Source: an uncultured Fibrobacter sp.
GTDB lineage: Bacteria > Fibrobacterota > Fibrobacteria > Fibrobacterales > Fibrobacteraceae
Length of the DNA stretch: 64,000 nt
Direction of reading: 5' to 3'
Assembly (NCBI GenBank): GCA_946414075.1
Contig: CAMKNA010000005.1
Coordinates: forward strand, 27,861 to 91,860
A program made the position numbers and the translations under genes. This document shows, piece after piece, positions 63,061 through 64,000 of this stretch. The stretch's first letter is position 1. Each line of letters begins with the position of its first letter. Below the pieces are notes generated by a model. The model saw nothing but the letters and a program-made list of their open reading frames with translations. It was not told the origin of the DNA and did no database searches.

Positions 63061-63468
63061 CTACACAGATAAAATACATGGCTCGTTGTAATAGGGAATT
63101 AAGGAGTCGTGTGTCATAAGTTTCATCCTCTCGACTTTTGCCTGACAAATTAGGATCCTGTCAAATGGGTCTTTATGTTGTTGGGGAGCGTCTTCGGAAT
63201 AAACGAGAGATTTCAGTTCAATGCAGTGATTTGGCTTTACAGGCAGGCTTTGCAAACCAGCCTTTATGCTTAGGTCGTTAAGTTCGTCACCAGAGAAATT
63301 GATGTCATCTGCATGCTTCAAAAATTTCATCTGGGTTTCCCAAATGTTTACGGAACTGTAAAAAATTTCGTTTTGGGGATTCAGCAGAATATCCCATGCT
63401 TCTTGTGGTAATGCGTCGTCGTGAGTATGAAACCAAACGAGAATGTGCGTGTCCAGAAGAATTTTCAT
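63061..63468 (-). CDS. vapC: PIN-domain toxin, VapC-like
   Basis: 135 aa predicted ribonuclease. The PIN acidic residues are present: Asp6 (LLDTHILVW), Glu44 (NIWET), Asp100/Asp103 (DPFDRIL) and Asp121 (THDSL). The Leu-Val-Trp after the first Asp and the DPFDR motif are typical of the subgroup paired with DUF2281-type antitoxins. Its ATG overlaps the antitoxin stop by 4 nt. Confidence 0.92.
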   Translation of the reverse strand: MKILLDTHILVWFHTHDDALPQEAWDILLNPQNEIFYSSVNIWETQMKFLKHADDINFSGDELNDLSIKAGLQSLPVKPNHCIELKSLVYSEDAPQQHKDPFDRILICQAKVERMKLMTHDSLIPYYNEPCILSV

Positions 63469-63695
63469 AGATATTCCTTAAAGTCCTCTGCGACTTCGTT
63501 GTCAAAAGCGTTGATGTCTTTAGGGTATTTCCATTTCCCCTTGGCCAAACCGGGAATTACTTTGGAAGAGCCTTGCTTTTCTTTCGCGGAGAGAACCTTT
63601 ACTTTGAATTCCAGTAAATTGAGGAAACTGTCGATTTCATCGAAGTATTCTTCAGGAAATGTGCTTATTTTTTTCTGTAATGCGGCTAACGACAT
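63465..63695 (-). CDS. vapB: VapB-like antitoxin, DUF2281 type
   Basis: 76 aa from the ATG at 63695, which has GGAGG 7 nt upstream. The helical N-terminus SLAALQKKISTFPEEYFDEI and the C-terminal Gly/Lys-rich tail PGLAKGKWKYPKDINAF...EDFKEYL are typical of DUF2281 proteins, whose tail wraps around the PIN toxin. First gene of the toxin-antitoxin operon and likely its autorepressor. Confidence 0.85.
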   Translation of the reverse strand: MSLAALQKKISTFPEEYFDEIDSFLNLLEFKVKVLSAKEKQGSSKVIPGLAKGKWKYPKDINAFDNEVAEDFKEYL

Positions 63696-63841
63696 AACGC
63701 TACCTCCATGCAGGAATTCCTTTACCAATATAACTTTTTTTCGCTAAATAGGGTGGTTATGGCAGATTTGAAACGTGTTGGGGGCGTGTTTCTTGATGTC
63801 ATAAACGTTTTTTTTCTATCTTTACCCGCGAAAATTTAGTG

Positions 63842-63863
63842 CCCGCAGCGCTGTGCTGCGGGG
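63842..63863 (+). promoter_or_regulatory. Hairpin in the ileS leader
   Basis: CCCGCAG-CGCTGTG-CTGCGGGG just before the GAGG Shine-Dalgarno of ileS; a -10-like TATCTT lies near 63818. Not a T-box: no specifier or antiterminator is seen. Confidence 0.4.
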
Positions 63864-63876
63864 TTTGAGGTAACCC

Positions 63877-64000
63877 ATGTTTCGTGAAGTAAAGAAAGAA
63901 GAGACCTTCCCGCAGATTGAAGAGCGCGTGCTCGCCCTGTGGGACAAGGATGAATCGTTCAAGAAGTCGCTGGACTCCCGTCCGGAAACTGAACCGTACA
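63877..64000 (+). CDS. ileS: Isoleucyl-tRNA synthetase (partial, N-terminus)
   Basis: First 41 codons, running off the right edge. The encoded start MFREVKKEETFPQIEERVLALW and DKDESFKKSLDSRP is the normal N-terminus of IleS from the group with MFxxV...FPxxExxIlxfW. GAGG 6 nt before the ATG is the Shine-Dalgarno. The first 36 bp including the leader are duplicated at 59487-59522. Confidence 0.9.
   Translation, partial: MFREVKKEETFPQIEERVLALWDKDESFKKSLDSRPETEPY

Noticed and set aside
63729..63876. T-box leader for ileS
   Set aside because: A hairpin is present but no specifier loop, no antiterminator and no T-box core sequence can be seen.

Overview
The window looks like a chromosomal segment of a Fibrobacter or close relative. 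Evidence: two proteins carry the Fibrobacter-type FISUMP domain (21947-23335, 60528-62975); two regulators belong to the TIGR02147/DUF4423 family that is expanded in Fibrobacter; a lipoprotein GH16 beta-glucanase has the circularly permuted order of the F. succinogenes lichenase; secreted proteins use Ser-rich linkers; many surface lipoproteins, a Kdo transferase gene and outer-membrane-type genes indicate a Gram-negative envelope. The layout is mostly housekeeping genes with accessory islands. There is no prophage, insertion sequence or CRISPR array.

Layout. 1-5500 (minus): nucleotide-sugar and polysaccharide export operon rfbA-rfbB-rfbC-wzb-wza-manC (manC runs off the left edge). 5530-9506: Ski2-like helicase, a secreted protein and an AlkD-like protein. 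9710-12519 (minus): AT-rich two-gene unit, a GLUG-repeat lipoprotein coupled to a membrane NERD nuclease-like protein. 13063-24807: maeB, pheA, NlpC/P60 lipoprotein, ybaK, an acidic lipoprotein, thiC, dtd, sufS, a FISUMP protein, epmA, a thioredoxin-like protein. 24860-27133: pilT-pilC. 27459-30194: permuted GH16 enzyme, M16 peptidase, tRNA-Glu. 30273-34813: ABC transporter, ICMT-like methyltransferase, waaA, ispH, rpmB. 34882-38802: dnaQ-like exonuclease, DUF374 acyltransferase, tRNA-Cys, second AlkD-like protein, birA, small membrane protein. 38789-41020 (minus): ubiE/menG-ubiX-ubiA. 41042-46608: CotH/lamin-tail lipoprotein, tRNA-Phe, GAF-HD-GYP protein, tRNA-Ser, beta-barrel protein, comF. 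46706-59355: two DUF4423 regulator plus surface-lipoprotein pairs, with GNAT, tRNA-Leu, an esterase/membrane operon, a MORN lipoprotein, an MFS sugar transporter and a secreted HExxH protein between them. 59356-60527: about 1.2 kb with a broken ileS remnant and dense micro-hairpins. 60528-64000: FISUMP protein, VapBC-like pair, start of the intact ileS.

Two patterns stand out. First, twice in this window a DUF4423 regulator is translationally coupled to a large lipoprotein whose lipobox is followed by the same V-A-G...I-G-N signature and whose C-terminus is a carbohydrate-binding-type beta-sandwich (CBM4/9-like or LamG-like). This suggests a sensor/regulator module for surface glycans. Second, sixteen genes have a TANNTT or similar -10 hexamer ending only 6-8 nt before the start codon and no convincing Shine-Dalgarno, whereas neighbours with a Shine-Dalgarno have it at normal spacing or with the -10 further upstream. 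That is the expected signature of leaderless transcripts.
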